A stretch of DNA of 33,391 bases from Phycisphaera sp. (GTDB taxonomy: Bacteria; Planctomycetota; Phycisphaerae; Phycisphaerales; Zrk34), in assembly GCA_016125285.1 (NCBI GenBank), contig WGMA01000056.1, positions 1 to 33,391 of the forward strand, written 5' to 3'. Made by a program: the position numbers and the translations under genes. Positions 22,642-31,235 of the stretch are shown here, in pieces. Position 1 is the stretch's first letter. Each line of letters begins with the position of its first letter. A model generated the notes under the pieces. That model was not told where the DNA came from. It searched no databases and was given only the letters and a program-made list of their open reading frames with translations.

Positions 22642-25278
22642 TTATTGCGAGACGCCCGGCACGGCCTTGCCGTAGATCTCCAACTCGTGGATCGACCAGA
22701 ACTTGCCGTTCACCTTGCCGGTCTCCGTGATCTTCACGTAGCGGGCGTCGACGTTGGGGAACGTGATGTCCGTCACGGGGGACTTGCCGGCCCCGGTGGC
22801 GACGGGGTCGGACCACGTCTTGCCGTCGAGCGAGACGCGCACCTCGTAGCCGCGCGGGTAGTCCTTGTTCGACGCCGCGCAGTCGAGCAGGATGCGGTTG
22901 ACGCTCGACACCTGCGGGAACTCGATCTGGAACCACATGCCCGGCTCCTGCGAGGCGCCGGTGTCGTAACGGCTCTTCCCGTTGCCATCGATCGCGTCCT
23001 TGACCTTGTTCGCGTTGTGGCTGGCGGTCAGCTTCCATTCCTTGCGGTTGTTGAGCTTCGGCGGCTCGAGCGCTTCGAGCTCTTCGGAGGTCCACGGCGT
23101 GCTTCGGTCGGCGTGCTGCTTGCGGATCGCGGCGACGAACTGCGGCGAGATCGGCGTGCCCTTGTTACCGAAGCTGTTGCGCACGTACGTCGTGACATCG
23201 GCGATCCACGCGTCGTCGTTGGTCGCCATCGGCACCATCTGGGCGGTGTAGGTCTTGCCGTCGACCGGACCGGTCAGGCCGAACAGCACCGTGCGGACGA
23301 GGCTGCCGCCGGAGCCCTGCACGCGGGGAGACTTGACCAGCGGGGCTCCGAGCGTCATGCCCGGCGCGCCGCCCGGCATCGGCGTGCCCTTGCCGTCTTC
23401 GCCGTGGCACGCGAAGCACAGCTGCGTGTAGATCTCCGCGCCGTGCTGCATCTGCGCCGCGTAGTGCGCGTCGCGTTTCGCCTCGGCCGCACGCCGCGCC
23501 TGTTCCGCCGCCAGCTTCATGCGGTTGTCGGCCACCGCCGCCAGCCCCGCGCTGTCGCCGTGCGCCTCGATCAGCGCCGTGTCGAGCGCCAGCAGCCGCT
23601 CGTTCTTCGTCGCGACGTACGCGATCGAGTTGATCACCTGCTGCGCCACGTCGATGTCGGTCTCGGTCTTGAGCTTCAGCACCGCGTCGACGACCGGCGT
23701 GTTGTCCGCCAGCAGGAACGGCTCGCTGATGCGCACCGCCGCCATCCGCACGCGCGGGTCCTTGTCCGCCAGCTTCTCGACGATCAGCTCCGGCGTCACC
23801 GCGCCGAGCCCTTCGAGCGTCCACATCGCGTGCACGCGGCCGAGCGGCGACTCGCCGGTGCGCGCCAGCTGCTCGAGCTGCGGCACGACCGACTTGCCGT
23901 CCTTGCGGAGGATGATCAGCTTCTGCGCCGTGTCGCGCCACCAGCCGTTGGGGTGCGACAGGTGCGCGACGAGGTCGGCGGTCTTCTCGTCGAGCATGTG
24001 CGGCTGCGGGCCGGGCTTGAAGTCCTGATGCACGAGGCGATACACGCGACCCTTGCCGATGTTCTTGTCGAGCCCCCACTTCTCCACGATGCCACGCAGG
24101 TAGCCCTTGACCCAGTTGCCCTGCTGAATGATGCCGCGGTGCATGTCGATGATGAACATCGTGCCGTCGGGCGCCGTCTTGGCGCCGACCGGGCGGAAGT
24201 TCACGTCACGCGTGCGGATGAACTCGCTGCCCGGATACGCGTTGGTCAGGTGCGTCACGCCGTCGCTGCGCTCGACCTTCGCCCGGCGGATCAGTCGGCC
24301 GACCGGCTCGGGGATGAACAGGTCGCCGCGCAGCTCCTCGGGCAGGCGGTCGCCGCGGAAGATGCCCTGGCCCGCGCAGCCGGTGAAGTGGTTGAGCCCG
24401 CCGTTGGGTCCGACGCGTCGCGGGCCGCCCTGCACGTCCGGCACCTGCGCGATCGGGTAGACCGTGCGGAAGTCGGCGTCGGTCTGATCTTTGGCGTCGA
24501 GCATGCCGTACTGCGGGGGCTGCTGGAAGAAGAACGCGGGGTTCTCGCCGCCGCCGGTCGAGTAGTACAGGCGCCCGTCGTTGTCCTGCGTCAGGCCGAA
24601 CTGCCCGCCGCCGCGCGGCAGCTTTTCTTTCTTGAACTCGCCGTCGGTGAAACGATACCGCACGGCCTCGTAGGTGATGTAGATCCAGTTGTCGAGCGCC
24701 CAGATCAGGCCGCTGGGTTGGTGCTCCATGTTGCCGCCGCGGGGTCCGCCCTCGAAGACCTTGACCTTCTCGTCGGCCACGCCGTCGCCGTCGGTGTCGC
24801 GATACGTCCACAGGTCCAGCGTGTTGGTGGTGCCGACCAGCACGCGGTCGTCCAGCGGCAGGACCATGCGCGGCAGCAGCAGGTTGTCGACGAACACCGT
24901 GTGCTTGTCGTACACGCCGTCGCCGTCGGTGTCCTCGTGACGCGAGATCCGGCTGCGCGGCTCCTGCTCGCCCTTCGCGTCGATGTCCTGCATGTACGTC
25001 CGCATCTCCGCGACGTACAGCACGCCGTTGCCGTCCCACGCCATCGCCACCGGCTCCTCGATGTCCGGCTCGCTGAGCACCAGCTGCAACGCGTATCCCT
25101 CCGGCAACTGGATCGACTTCCGCGCCTCCTCGATCGGCAGGAACCCGTGCTGATACACCACGTCGCCCGGCTTGGGCTCGGCCTTCGCGTCGCCCTTGTC
25201 CTTGGCGTCATTATCCGCCGCCAGCGCCACCACCGAGACGAGAAGAGAGCACATCACGAACAGAACAAATCGTTTCAT
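22642..25278 (-). CDS. PVC-type haem-binding CxxCH protein (dehydrogenase propeller, HEAT-like, cytochrome c and discoidin parts)
   Basis: An 878-residue exported protein typical of planctomycetes. Signal peptide 1-21 (FVLFVMCSLLVSVVALAA). A beta-propeller dehydrogenase-like domain (about 55-420) includes WDGNGVLYVAEMRTYMQD and EDTDGDGVYDKHTVFVD with Ca-binding-like DTDGDG loops (twice). Alpha-helical HEAT-like repeats span about 440-570. A cytochrome c module has CFACH at 621-625, so one covalent haem. A C-terminal F5/8-type discoidin domain (about 740-870, ...GYEVRVSLDGKTWSDPV...ARYVKITETGK...) probably binds carbohydrate. It likely oxidises a sugar or alcohol and passes electrons through its haem; the substrate is unknown. 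GTGAGG lies 5 nt before the ATG. Confidence 0.93.
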   Translation of the reverse strand: MKRFVLFVMCSLLVSVVALAADNDAKDKGDAKAEPKPGDVVYQHGFLPIEEARKSIQLPEGYALQLVLSEPDIEEPVAMAWDGNGVLYVAEMRTYMQDIDAKGEQEPRSRISRHEDTDGDGVYDKHTVFVDNLLLPRMVLPLDDRVLVGTTNTLDLWTYRDTDGDGVADEKVKVFEGGPRGGNMEHQPSGLIWALDNWIYITYEAVRYRFTDGEFKKEKLPRGGGQFGLTQDNDGRLYYSTGGGENPAFFFQQPPQYGMLDAKDQTDADFRTVYPIAQVPDVQGGPRRVGPNGGLNHFTGCAGQGIFRGDRLPEELRGDLFIPEPVGRLIRRAKVERSDGVTHLTNAYPGSEFIRTRDVNFRPVGAKTAPDGTMFIIDMHRGIIQQGNWVKGYLRGIVEKWGLDKNIGKGRVYRLVHQDFKPGPQPHMLDEKTADLVAHLSHPNGWWRDTAQKLIILRKDGKSVVPQLEQLARTGESPLGRVHAMWTLEGLGAVTPELIVEKLADKDPRVRMAAVRISEPFLLADNTPVVDAVLKLKTETDIDVAQQVINSIAYVATKNERLLALDTALIEAHGDSAGLAAVADNRMKLAAEQARRAAEAKRDAHYAAQMQHGAEIYTQLCFACHGEDGKGTPMPGGAPGMTLGAPLVKSPRVQGSGGSLVRTVLFGLTGPVDGKTYTAQMVPMATNDDAWIADVTTYVRNSFGNKGTPISPQFVAAIRKQHADRSTPWTSEELEALEPPKLNNRKEWKLTASHNANKVKDAIDGNGKSRYDTGASQEPGMWFQIEFPQVSSVNRILLDCAASNKDYPRGYEVRVSLDGKTWSDPVATGAGKSPVTDITFPNVDARYVKITETGKVNGKFWSIHELEIYGKAVPGVSQ

Positions 25279-25418
25279 CGCAGCCTCACCGTGTAATCAG
25301 GAAAGAAACCAACCGCGGATCGATGTGCCCTCGATCACAGACTGTATGCAGTTGCGTAATCATAGTCACGGGTTACGCGCCGGTTCGAAGGACGTAAAAT
25401 ACTTACATCAGGCTGAGC
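25279..25418. other. Promoter region of the cytochrome gene
   Basis: 140 bases, lower in GC than the flanks. GCGTAA (near 25353) and TTACGC (near 25372) form a 6-bp inverted repeat around gggtcatag-like sequence, a possible operator for the minus-strand cytochrome gene. No gene is visible and no terminator for rarA is obvious. Confidence 0.35.
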
Positions 25419-26768
25419 TCACCCCGCGTCGCTCTCCGGCTTCTTCGGCATCGCGCCTTCCTTGAGCCACGCCATGAACTGCTGGATGCGTTGCTCGTAG
25501 CCGCGGTCGGTCGGGACGTAGTAGGTCTTGTCGACGCCGAGGTAGTCCTGGTCGACCCAGCCCTTGTCGCCCTTGTGCGCGTACTGGTAGCCCTCGCCGC
25601 TGCCGAGCTTCTTGGCCCCGGCGTAGTGGCCGTCACGCAGGTGCTTGGGCACGGGGACGGTGCGCTGGTTCTTCACGTCGTCGACCGCGGTCCACACCGC
25701 CAGCGCCGACGCGTTCGACTTCGGGGCGCACGCCATGTAGATCGCGGCCTGGGCGAGTGTGAGCTGACACTCGGGCAGGCCGATGCGTTCGGTGACCTGA
25801 TACGCGCTGGACGCGATCATCAGGGCGCGCGGGTCGGCGTTGCCGATGTCTTCGCTGGCGAGGATCGCGATGCGGCGGGCGATGAACAACGGGTCTTCGC
25901 CGGCGACGATCATGCGGGCGAGCCAGTACACCGCGGCGTCGGGGTCGGAGCCGCGCATCGACTTGATGAACGCGCTGATCGCGTCGTAGTGGCTGTCGCC
26001 GGTCGGGTCGTACTCGATGGCCTTGCGCTGGATGGATTCCTGCGCGACGTCGCGGTCGATGATGATCGCGGGGCCCTCGGCGTCCTTGCCGCCGGACAGC
26101 ACGGCGATCTCCAGCGCGGTCAGCGCCCGGCGGGCGTCGCCATCGCACATGATGCACCAGTGCTGCAGCGCCTCGTCGGTGATCTCGATGTTGCACCGAC
26201 CGACGCCGCGCTCGCCGTCGTCGATCGCACGCATCAGCAGGATCCAGATGTCGTCCTCGCCCAGCGGCTCGAACTGGAAGACCTGCGACCGGCTGATCAG
26301 CGGGCTGTTGACGGAGAAGTACGGGTTCTCGGTGGTCGCGCCGATAAGCGTGATCGTGCCGCGCTCCACGTCCGGCAGCAGCACGTCCTGCTGGGCGCGG
26401 TTGAAGCGGTGGATCTCGTCGAGGAACAGGATGGTCTTGCGACCGGTGTCGGTGAGTCGGCGGACGGCGTCGTCGATGATAAAGCGAACGTCCTTCACGC
26501 CGATGATCGCGGCGTTGGCGCGCTCGAAGTGGCGTTTCGTCTGGTTGGCGATGACCTCGGCGAGGGTGGTCTTTCCGCAGCCCGGCGGGCCGTAGAAGAT
26601 CACGCTGGTCATCCGGTCGGCCTCGAGCATGCGTCGCAGCAGCTTGCCGGGCCCGAGGAAGTGCTGCTGTCCGACGAACTCGTCGAGCGTGCGAGGCCGC
26701 ATCCTCACCGCCAGCGGCTCGGCCGACTTGAGCATCTCCTCACGCTTTCCCGACCACAGATCCGACAT
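25419..26768 (-). CDS. rarA: Replication-associated recombination protein RarA (MgsA, AAA+)
   Basis: A 449-residue AAA+ ATPase of the RarA/WRNIP1 family, acting at stalled replication forks. Walker A is GPPGCGKT (60-67) and Walker B is ILFLDE (113-118), followed by the family motif [17 protein letters not shown]. Sensor 1 is GATTEN (143-148), and [16 protein letters not shown] carries the arginine finger. The C-terminal half has the RarA-specific SEDIGNADP and oligomerisation region ending in [20 protein letters not shown]. Length is normal. The ATG at 26768 has no SD; TATAAT lies 6 nt upstream, so the mRNA may be leaderless. It is divergent from the gene at 26917. Confidence 0.98.
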   Translation of the reverse strand: MSDLWSGKREEMLKSAEPLAVRMRPRTLDEFVGQQHFLGPGKLLRRMLEADRMTSVIFYGPPGCGKTTLAEVIANQTKRHFERANAAIIGVKDVRFIIDDAVRRLTDTGRKTILFLDEIHRFNRAQQDVLLPDVERGTITLIGATTENPYFSVNSPLISRSQVFQFEPLGEDDIWILLMRAIDDGERGVGRCNIEITDEALQHWCIMCDGDARRALTALEIAVLSGGKDAEGPAIIIDRDVAQESIQRKAIEYDPTGDSHYDAISAFIKSMRGSDPDAAVYWLARMIVAGEDPLFIARRIAILASEDIGNADPRALMIASSAYQVTERIGLPECQLTLAQAAIYMACAPKSNASALAVWTAVDDVKNQRTVPVPKHLRDGHYAGAKKLGSGEGYQYAHKGDKGWVDQDYLGVDKTYYVPTDRGYEQRIQQFMAWLKEGAMPKKPESDAG

Positions 26769-26774
26769 CGCCGA

Positions 26775-26780
26775 ATTATA
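26775..26780 (-). promoter_or_regulatory. Candidate -10 element for a leaderless rarA mRNA
   Basis: Minus-strand TATAAT, a perfect consensus, is followed by TCGGCG and the ATG at 26768. A start about 7 nt after the hexamer would fall on the start codon. The -35 region (around GAAGTC, 17 bp upstream) is weak. Confidence 0.6.
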
Positions 26781-26916
26781 TCACGTTTTGAGGGTCAGAC
26801 TTCACCGCTTCCACACGTCTGACGACTTGCCACGCGATGGCCATCGGGCTACGCTCGCCCGCGTTCCGAGTACCGTTCACACCCTTTATCCCGACACATT
26901 CGAAGAGGAGAGTTGC

Positions 26917-27327
26917 ATGTCGCTGAACACGAAGGACATCTCGCTGGAGCAGGCGCAGGCGGTGGTTGCCGCGGCGATCGTCAAGGCCGCGGAGCTGGGC
27001 TGCAAGATGAACATCGCGGTGGTCGACGCCGGGACAAACCTCAAGGCGTTCGCCCGCATGGACGACGCGTGGATCGGCTCCATCGACATCTCCCAGAAGA
27101 AGGCCCGCACGGCGCGCTACTTCAACTTCCCCACCGGCGTCATCGGCGAGCTGTCGCAGCCCGGCGCGTCGCTCTACAACATCGAGCACTCCAACGGCGG
27201 GCTGATCACGTTCCCCGGCGGCGTGCCGATCAAGGACGGCGACGTGGTCATCGGCGCGGTCGGCGTGTCCGGCGACACGGTCGAGAACGATCACGCCGTG
27301 GCCGAGGCCGGCGCCGCTGCGGTCTGA
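26917..27327 (+). CDS. GlcG/HbpS-like haem- or cofactor-binding family protein
   Basis: A 136-residue protein of the GlcG/HbpS fold (PF03928). [18 protein letters not shown] is the first helix. [36 protein letters not shown] is the family's central motif. [28 protein letters not shown] and the closing [10 protein letters not shown] are typical. Members are octameric cytoplasmic or exported proteins, some binding haem or cobalamin, others part of propanediol or glycolate loci; the ligand here is unknown. There is no signal peptide. GAGGAG lies 6 nt before the ATG. A strong terminator at 27354 separates it from the CDSGH-type gene that follows. Confidence 0.93.
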   Translation: MSLNTKDISLEQAQAVVAAAIVKAAELGCKMNIAVVDAGTNLKAFARMDDAWIGSIDISQKKARTARYFNFPTGVIGELSQPGASLYNIEHSNGGLITFPGGVPIKDGDVVIGAVGVSGDTVENDHAVAEAGAAAV

Positions 27328-27353
27328 GTAACCCCAACACGTTTCGCGAATCC

Positions 27354-27388
27354 AAGAGCGGGCCGCGCATCGGCGCGGCCCGCTCTTT
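27354..27388 (+). terminator. Strong hairpin terminator after the GlcG-like gene
   Basis: AAGAGCGGGCCGCGC (27354-27368) pairs perfectly over 15 bp with the arm at 27373-27387 around the tetraloop ATCG; only a short T-run (CTCTTTC) follows. It also lies just upstream of the SD of the next gene (27413). Confidence 0.8.
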
Positions 27389-27412
27389 CATCCTCCAGGA
27401 AGGACACACATC

Positions 27413-27631
27413 ATGGCGCGACTGATCAAACACACGGCCGTGGGCCCCAAGGAAGTGCCCGCGTCGGACCAATCAGCGTGGGTCTGCATGTGCGGCCTGT
27501 CGAAGAACTACCCGTTCTGCGACGGCAGCCACAAGCTCGCCCGGCAGCAGGAGGCCGAGGGCAAGACCTACCTGTTCGACGGTGACACCGCGACCGAGAT
27601 CGCCGACCCCGGCCCGACGCGGCAGGTGTGA
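27413..27631 (+). CDS. CDGSH-type iron-sulfur protein (mitoNEET-like)
   Basis: A 72-residue protein with the exact CDGSH signature: Cys25, Cys27, Ser30, Pro34, Cys36, Asp37 and His40, giving a 3Cys:1His [2Fe-2S] cluster that is labile and redox-active. No membrane segment, so it is soluble, unlike eukaryotic mitoNEET. AAGGA lies 8 nt before the ATG. Bacterial CDGSH proteins are thought to act in iron or redox homeostasis; the neighbours (GlcG-like, gatB) give no specific hint. Length is normal for the single-domain form. Confidence 0.94.
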   Translation: MARLIKHTAVGPKEVPASDQSAWVCMCGLSKNYPFCDGSHKLARQQEAEGKTYLFDGDTATEIADPGPTRQV

Positions 27632-27673
27632 GCGCGATGCGCGCCGCGTCTTTGTGGTCAAACCGATTCCCCG

Positions 27674-27679
27674 TAGAAT
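27674..27679 (+). promoter_or_regulatory. Candidate -10 element upstream of gatB
   Basis: TAGAAT is 9 nt before the gatB ATG, with TTGTGG about 16 bp upstream as a possible -35. No SD lies between, so the mRNA would have a leader of only a few bases. Confidence 0.45.
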
Positions 27680-27688
27680 GACGCGGCT

Positions 27689-29203
27689 ATGAGTACCGTC
27701 ATCGAAGGCCTCAAAACCACGCTGAAGGTCGGTCTGGAGATCCACGTCGAGCTCGCGACGCGGACGAAGATGTGGACATCGGCGCCGAACGTGGCGCACC
27801 CGGACTACTTCAACGCCGAGCCCAACACGCTGCTCGACCCCGTAGTGATCGGCATGCCGGGCACGCTGCCGGTGATGAACCGCGAGGCCGTCCGCATGTC
27901 GATCAAGGTCGGGCTCGCGCTCGGCTGCGAGATCGCCAGGTGGTGCAAGTGGGACCGCAAGAGCTACTACTACCCCGACCTGCCGAAGAACTACCAGATC
28001 AGCCAGTACGACCTGCCGCTGGTCGGGCCCGGCACGATCGACATCCCGATCAACGACGAGCCCGACGCGCCGACGAAGTCGATCCGCATCACGCGGGCGC
28101 ACCTCGAGGAGGACGCGGGCAAGCTGATGCACGAAGCGCCCGGCGGGCGACCGATCGACTACTCGATCGTCGACCTCAACCGCGCGGGCACGCCGCTGCT
28201 GGAGATCGTTACCGAGCCCGACTTCGACACCGCCGACCAGGTCGTGATGTTCGGCCAGACGCTGCGGAATCTCTGCCGATTCCTCGGCGTGAGCGAAGGC
28301 ATCATGCAGCAGGGCCACATGCGGTTCGAGCCGAACATCAACGTGATCATCGAGCGCGACGGTCAGACGTACGCGACGCCGGTCGTGGAGGTGAAGAACC
28401 TCAACAGCTTCAAGGCGGTGCGCGGCGCGATCGAGTACGAGCACGGGCGTCAGGTGCAGCAGTGGCTGGAGGACGGCCTGGTGATGGGCCCCGGCGCGAA
28501 GGCGACGTACGGGTGGGACGACAACCGGCTCGCGACGTTCCTTCAGCGCGAGAAGGAAGACGCGCACGACTACCGCTATTTCCCCGACCCCGACCTGCTG
28601 CCGGTCGAGGTCAGCTCGGTGTGGCTCGAAGAGATCCGCGCCGAGATTCCCGAGCTGCCGCACCAGCGTGTGCACCGGTATGTCGAGGAGTACGGCCTGG
28701 ACATCAAGCAGGCGCGGACGATCACCGACGAGCGCGGCGTGTGCGAGTTCTTCGAGGCGGTGGTGGACGCGGACGTGACGCCGCACCGCGCCGCGGCGGT
28801 GCTGCTGAACAACCTGGCGAAGCGCGCCAACGAGCGCGGCGTGCTGATCAGCGGGCTGGGCATCACGCCCGTGCAGGTCGCGACGATCGAGCAGCTGCGT
28901 GACGGCAACAAGATCAGCTCGAACGGCGCCGACGAGCTGATCGACGCGTGCATCGAGGCCGGTTCGAACGGCGACGCCGAGCAGCTGGCCGAGGCCAAGG
29001 GCCTGCTGCAGGTCAACGACGACAGCGCGCTGGACGGGTGGATCGACGAGGCGATCGGCATCGAGCCCAAGGCCGCGGAGGACGTCCGCAGCGGCAAGAT
29101 GGCGGCGATCGGCCGGCTGGTCGGCGCGGTGATGAAGGCGTCGAAGGGCCAGGCGAACCCGAAGATCGTTCAGCAGAAGCTGCGCGAGAAGCTGTCGTCG
29201 TAA
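27689..29203 (+). CDS. gatB: Asp-tRNA(Asn)/Glu-tRNA(Gln) amidotransferase subunit B
   Basis: A 504-residue GatB, the subunit of the GatCAB amidotransferase that binds tRNA and activates the misacylated residue. KVGLEIHVELATRTKMWTSAPN is the conserved start. KSYYYPDLPKNYQISQYDLPL, RITRAHLEEDAGKLMHE and VDLNRAGTPLLEIVTEPD are family signatures containing catalytic metal-site residues. AYG-type VEVKNLNSFKAV and the C-terminal YqeY-like tail (NPKIVQQKLREKLSS) are complete. No gatA or gatC is nearby. There is no SD; a -10-like TAGAAT is 9 nt upstream. Start is confirmed by alignment with the family motif beginning near residue 13. Confidence 0.98.
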   Translation: MSTVIEGLKTTLKVGLEIHVELATRTKMWTSAPNVAHPDYFNAEPNTLLDPVVIGMPGTLPVMNREAVRMSIKVGLALGCEIARWCKWDRKSYYYPDLPKNYQISQYDLPLVGPGTIDIPINDEPDAPTKSIRITRAHLEEDAGKLMHEAPGGRPIDYSIVDLNRAGTPLLEIVTEPDFDTADQVVMFGQTLRNLCRFLGVSEGIMQQGHMRFEPNINVIIERDGQTYATPVVEVKNLNSFKAVRGAIEYEHGRQVQQWLEDGLVMGPGAKATYGWDDNRLATFLQREKEDAHDYRYFPDPDLLPVEVSSVWLEEIRAEIPELPHQRVHRYVEEYGLDIKQARTITDERGVCEFFEAVVDADVTPHRAAAVLLNNLAKRANERGVLISGLGITPVQVATIEQLRDGNKISSNGADELIDACIEAGSNGDAEQLAEAKGLLQVNDDSALDGWIDEAIGIEPKAAEDVRSGKMAAIGRLVGAVMKASKGQANPKIVQQKLREKLSS

Positions 29204-29266
29204 ATCGATCATTGGCGCGAAGCGGTTAGCCGCGTCGCTCCGCGCGCACTCATTCAAGGTATTCAA

Positions 29267-29665
29267 ATGAAGATCACTCAACTGAATCACGTGGCGTTGC
29301 ACGTGGCGGACGTGCAGCGGAGCATCGACTTCTACGGCGGGCTGCTGGGACTGACGCAGATCCACCGACCGCAGTTCGACTTCGAGGGCGCATGGTTCGA
29401 CCTCGGCGAGGACCGGTCGCTGCACCTGATCGGCGGGCGGGACAAGCCGTCGAACGGGCACAACCGCGGCACGCACACGGCGTTCTGCGTCGACGACTTC
29501 GACGCGGCGGTCGCGCTGATCGAGAGCCACGGCATCCGGCACCACGGGCCGAACCTCCGCCCCGACGGCGCCAGGCAGCTGTTCGTCTTCGATCCCGACG
29601 ACCACGTCATCGAGCTGTGCGACAACACCACGGCGGACGCGTCGAAACGCACGCTTTGGCCGTAA
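29267..29665 (+). CDS. VOC-family metalloprotein (glyoxalase/bleomycin-resistance fold)
   Basis: A 132-residue single-subunit VOC protein with two beta-alpha-beta-beta-beta repeats. Metal ligands are readable: His8 (QLNHVALHV), His53 (RSLHLIGG), His70 (THTAFCVDD) and Glu116 (DHVIELCDN). This matches the usual H/H/H/E set of lactoylglutathione lyases and dioxygenases, so it should bind a divalent metal. The substrate is unknown; the family covers glyoxalase, fosfomycin resistance and catechol dioxygenases. AAGG lies 7 nt before the ATG. It sits between gatB and the leuB-type gene, both on the plus strand. Confidence 0.9.
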   Translation: MKITQLNHVALHVADVQRSIDFYGGLLGLTQIHRPQFDFEGAWFDLGEDRSLHLIGGRDKPSNGHNRGTHTAFCVDDFDAAVALIESHGIRHHGPNLRPDGARQLFVFDPDDHVIELCDNTTADASKRTLWP

Positions 29666-29831
29666 TCGACGCGGGGCCCGGCGATTCCCGCCCGCGGCCC
29701 GTGAGGCGTCCGCCTTGCCGTGTGGGGGCGCACGTGCTATCTATACCGGCTCGTCGCCGCGGGCCGGTCGCGTTTTCGACCGCGGAATCCAAGTGAAACG
29801 GGCGTCGATTCGCATCGAGAGGCAGGACGTT

Positions 29832-30923
29832 ATGGCATTGAACATCGCAGTGATCGCCGGTGACGGCGTGGGTCCCGAGGTGGTCGGCGCGGCGCTGGAA
29901 GTCATGGCCGTCGCGGCATCGGCCGACGGGTTCGAGTACACCACGCACGACCTGCCTTACGGCGGGACGCACTACCTCGAGACCGGCGAGGTCATCACCG
30001 ACGCGCAGATCGACGAGCTGCGCCCGTTCGACGCGGTCCTGCTCGGCGCGGTGGGCCACCCCGACGTCAAGCCCGGCATCCTCGAGAAGGGCCTGCTGCT
30101 CAAGCTCCGCTTCACGCTCGATCAGTTCATCAACCTCCGCCCGGTGAAGCTGCTGGCCGGCGTGTCGACGCCGCTGGCGGGCAAGGGGCCGAAGGAGATC
30201 GACTTCGACGTCATCCGCGAGAACACCGAGGACCTGTACACCGGCGCGGGCGGGATCGCACGCAAGGGCACGGCCAACGAGGTCGCGACGCAGGAGATGC
30301 TCGCCACGCGGTTCGGTGTCGAGCGGTGCCTGCGTTACGCGTTCGAGTTCTGCAAGGCGAAGAAGGCGGCGGGCACGGGCGGCGGGCAGCTGACGCTGGT
30401 GCACAAAACCAACGTGCTGACGCACTGCGGCGACCTGTGGTTCCGCGCGTTCAACGAGATCGGCGACGCCGACTACAAGGACATCGAGCGCGTGTACCAC
30501 CACGTCGACGCCTGCTGCATGTACATGGTCGCCAAGCCGGAGATCTATGACACGATCGTCGTGCCAAACATGTTCGGCGACATCATCACGGACCTGGGCG
30601 CGGCGATCGCCGGGGGCATGGGCGTCGCGGCGTCGGGCAACCTGAACCCCACGGGCGCGGCGCCGAGCATGTTCGAGCCCGTGCACGGCAGCGCCCCGGA
30701 CATCGCGGGCAAGAACATCGCCAACCCCGTGGCGACGGTGATCAGCGTGGCGATGCTGCTGCGGGAGACGGGCCGGATCAAGGGCGACAACGCCGCGATC
30801 GCCGCCGCGGATCGCATCGATGCCGCGGTGCGGAAGGTGTGCCCGAACTTCACCGGCAAGTCGATGGACCGCCTGGGCATCGGCACGGATGCGGTGACGA
30901 AGATGATCCTCGAGGCGCTCTGA
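29832..30923 (+). CDS. leuB: 3-Isopropylmalate dehydrogenase-type NAD-dependent enzyme
   Basis: A 363-residue beta-decarboxylating dehydrogenase. [16 protein letters not shown] opens the fold. [30 protein letters not shown] carries substrate and metal contacts and resembles the shorter actinobacterial LeuB type. [35 protein letters not shown] and [20 protein letters not shown] are diagnostic of the family, the last binding NAD. LeuB of leucine synthesis is the best call, but tartrate or homoisocitrate dehydrogenase cannot be excluded, since no leuA/C/D genes are nearby. AGGA lies 4 nt before the ATG at 29832. rho follows downstream with its own leader. Confidence 0.88.
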   Translation: MALNIAVIAGDGVGPEVVGAALEVMAVAASADGFEYTTHDLPYGGTHYLETGEVITDAQIDELRPFDAVLLGAVGHPDVKPGILEKGLLLKLRFTLDQFINLRPVKLLAGVSTPLAGKGPKEIDFDVIRENTEDLYTGAGGIARKGTANEVATQEMLATRFGVERCLRYAFEFCKAKKAAGTGGGQLTLVHKTNVLTHCGDLWFRAFNEIGDADYKDIERVYHHVDACCMYMVAKPEIYDTIVVPNMFGDIITDLGAAIAGGMGVAASGNLNPTGAAPSMFEPVHGSAPDIAGKNIANPVATVISVAMLLRETGRIKGDNAAIAAADRIDAAVRKVCPNFTGKSMDRLGIGTDAVTKMILEAL

Positions 30924-30955
30924 GCGGGCCGGTCCGACGCAAGCAGCGGGCTAAA

Positions 30956-31231
30956 ACGGGTTTAAGACCCCGTGAGACGAAGTTGCGACAGGACTGGACA
31001 ACGGGGTCGGTGTCCACAATAATGCAGTGGTCTCACCGGGATCGAGGCTGATCTGTAAATGATCAGAGGGAATGTCAGCCTCCCCCAACGGATTCAATCT
31101 GCGGGTCGTGCGGCGGAGGGACCGACCACGGCCATCGCGTACAGTCAGGATGTATTGATGATTCGTCCGCAGGGTTCCACTCTGCAACTGCGGGCGGGTC
31201 CCGAAACTTACACTTTGCATGTGATCTACTC
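30956..31231 (+). promoter_or_regulatory. Structured 5' leader of rho with competing hairpins
   Basis: GACCCCGT (30966-30973) can pair upstream in ACGGG/CCCGT (30956-30960 with 30969-30973) or downstream with ACGGGGTC (31001-31008). Further on, CTGATC (31048-31053) pairs with GATCAG (31061-31066), or the overlapping GAGGCTGA (31044-31051) pairs with TCAGCCTC (31075-31082); the two are mutually exclusive. Two small ORFs lie in the leader (31022 and 31158). This is the layout of an attenuator, and rho autoregulates through its leader in E. coli (established). Mechanism here is inference. Confidence 0.6.
31022..31051 (+). CDS. Nine-codon leader ORF in the rho leader
   Basis: ATG to TGA encodes MQWSHRDRG. 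Its stop codon (31049-31051) lies within the 5' arm of both competing hairpins (31044-31053), so a ribosome finishing here would block them. The SD is weak. Translation is unproven. Confidence 0.35.
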   Translation: MQWSHRDRG

Positions 31232-31235
31232 ATGA
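31158..31235 (+). CDS. 25-residue leader peptide overlapping the rho start (rhoL-like)
   Basis: An ORF of 25 codons beginning MIRPQGSTLQLRAGPET and ending in HVIYS. AGGA (31147-31150) lies 7 nt before its ATG. Its stop TGA (31233-31235) overlaps the rho ATG as ATGA, the standard layout for translational coupling. rho itself has no SD, which makes coupling likely. E. coli rho is also preceded by a short leader gene (rhoL), though I see no sequence similarity to claim homology. Confidence 0.55.
   Translation: MIRPQGSTLQLRAGPETYTLHVIYS

Noticed and set aside
22435-25296. Long open frame opposite the PVC-type cytochrome gene
   Set aside because: Arg/Val/His-rich shadow of a recognised protein with intact motifs on the other strand.
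25330-25390. LexA-type SOS box near rarA or the cytochrome gene
   Set aside because: No CTGT-N8-ACAG or GAAC-N4-GTTC pattern of sufficient match; only a 6-bp GCGTAA/TTACGC repeat is seen.
27473-29605. Long open frame opposite gatB
   Set aside because: gatB motifs are complete on the plus strand; the complement is repetitive Leu/Arg/Val sequence.
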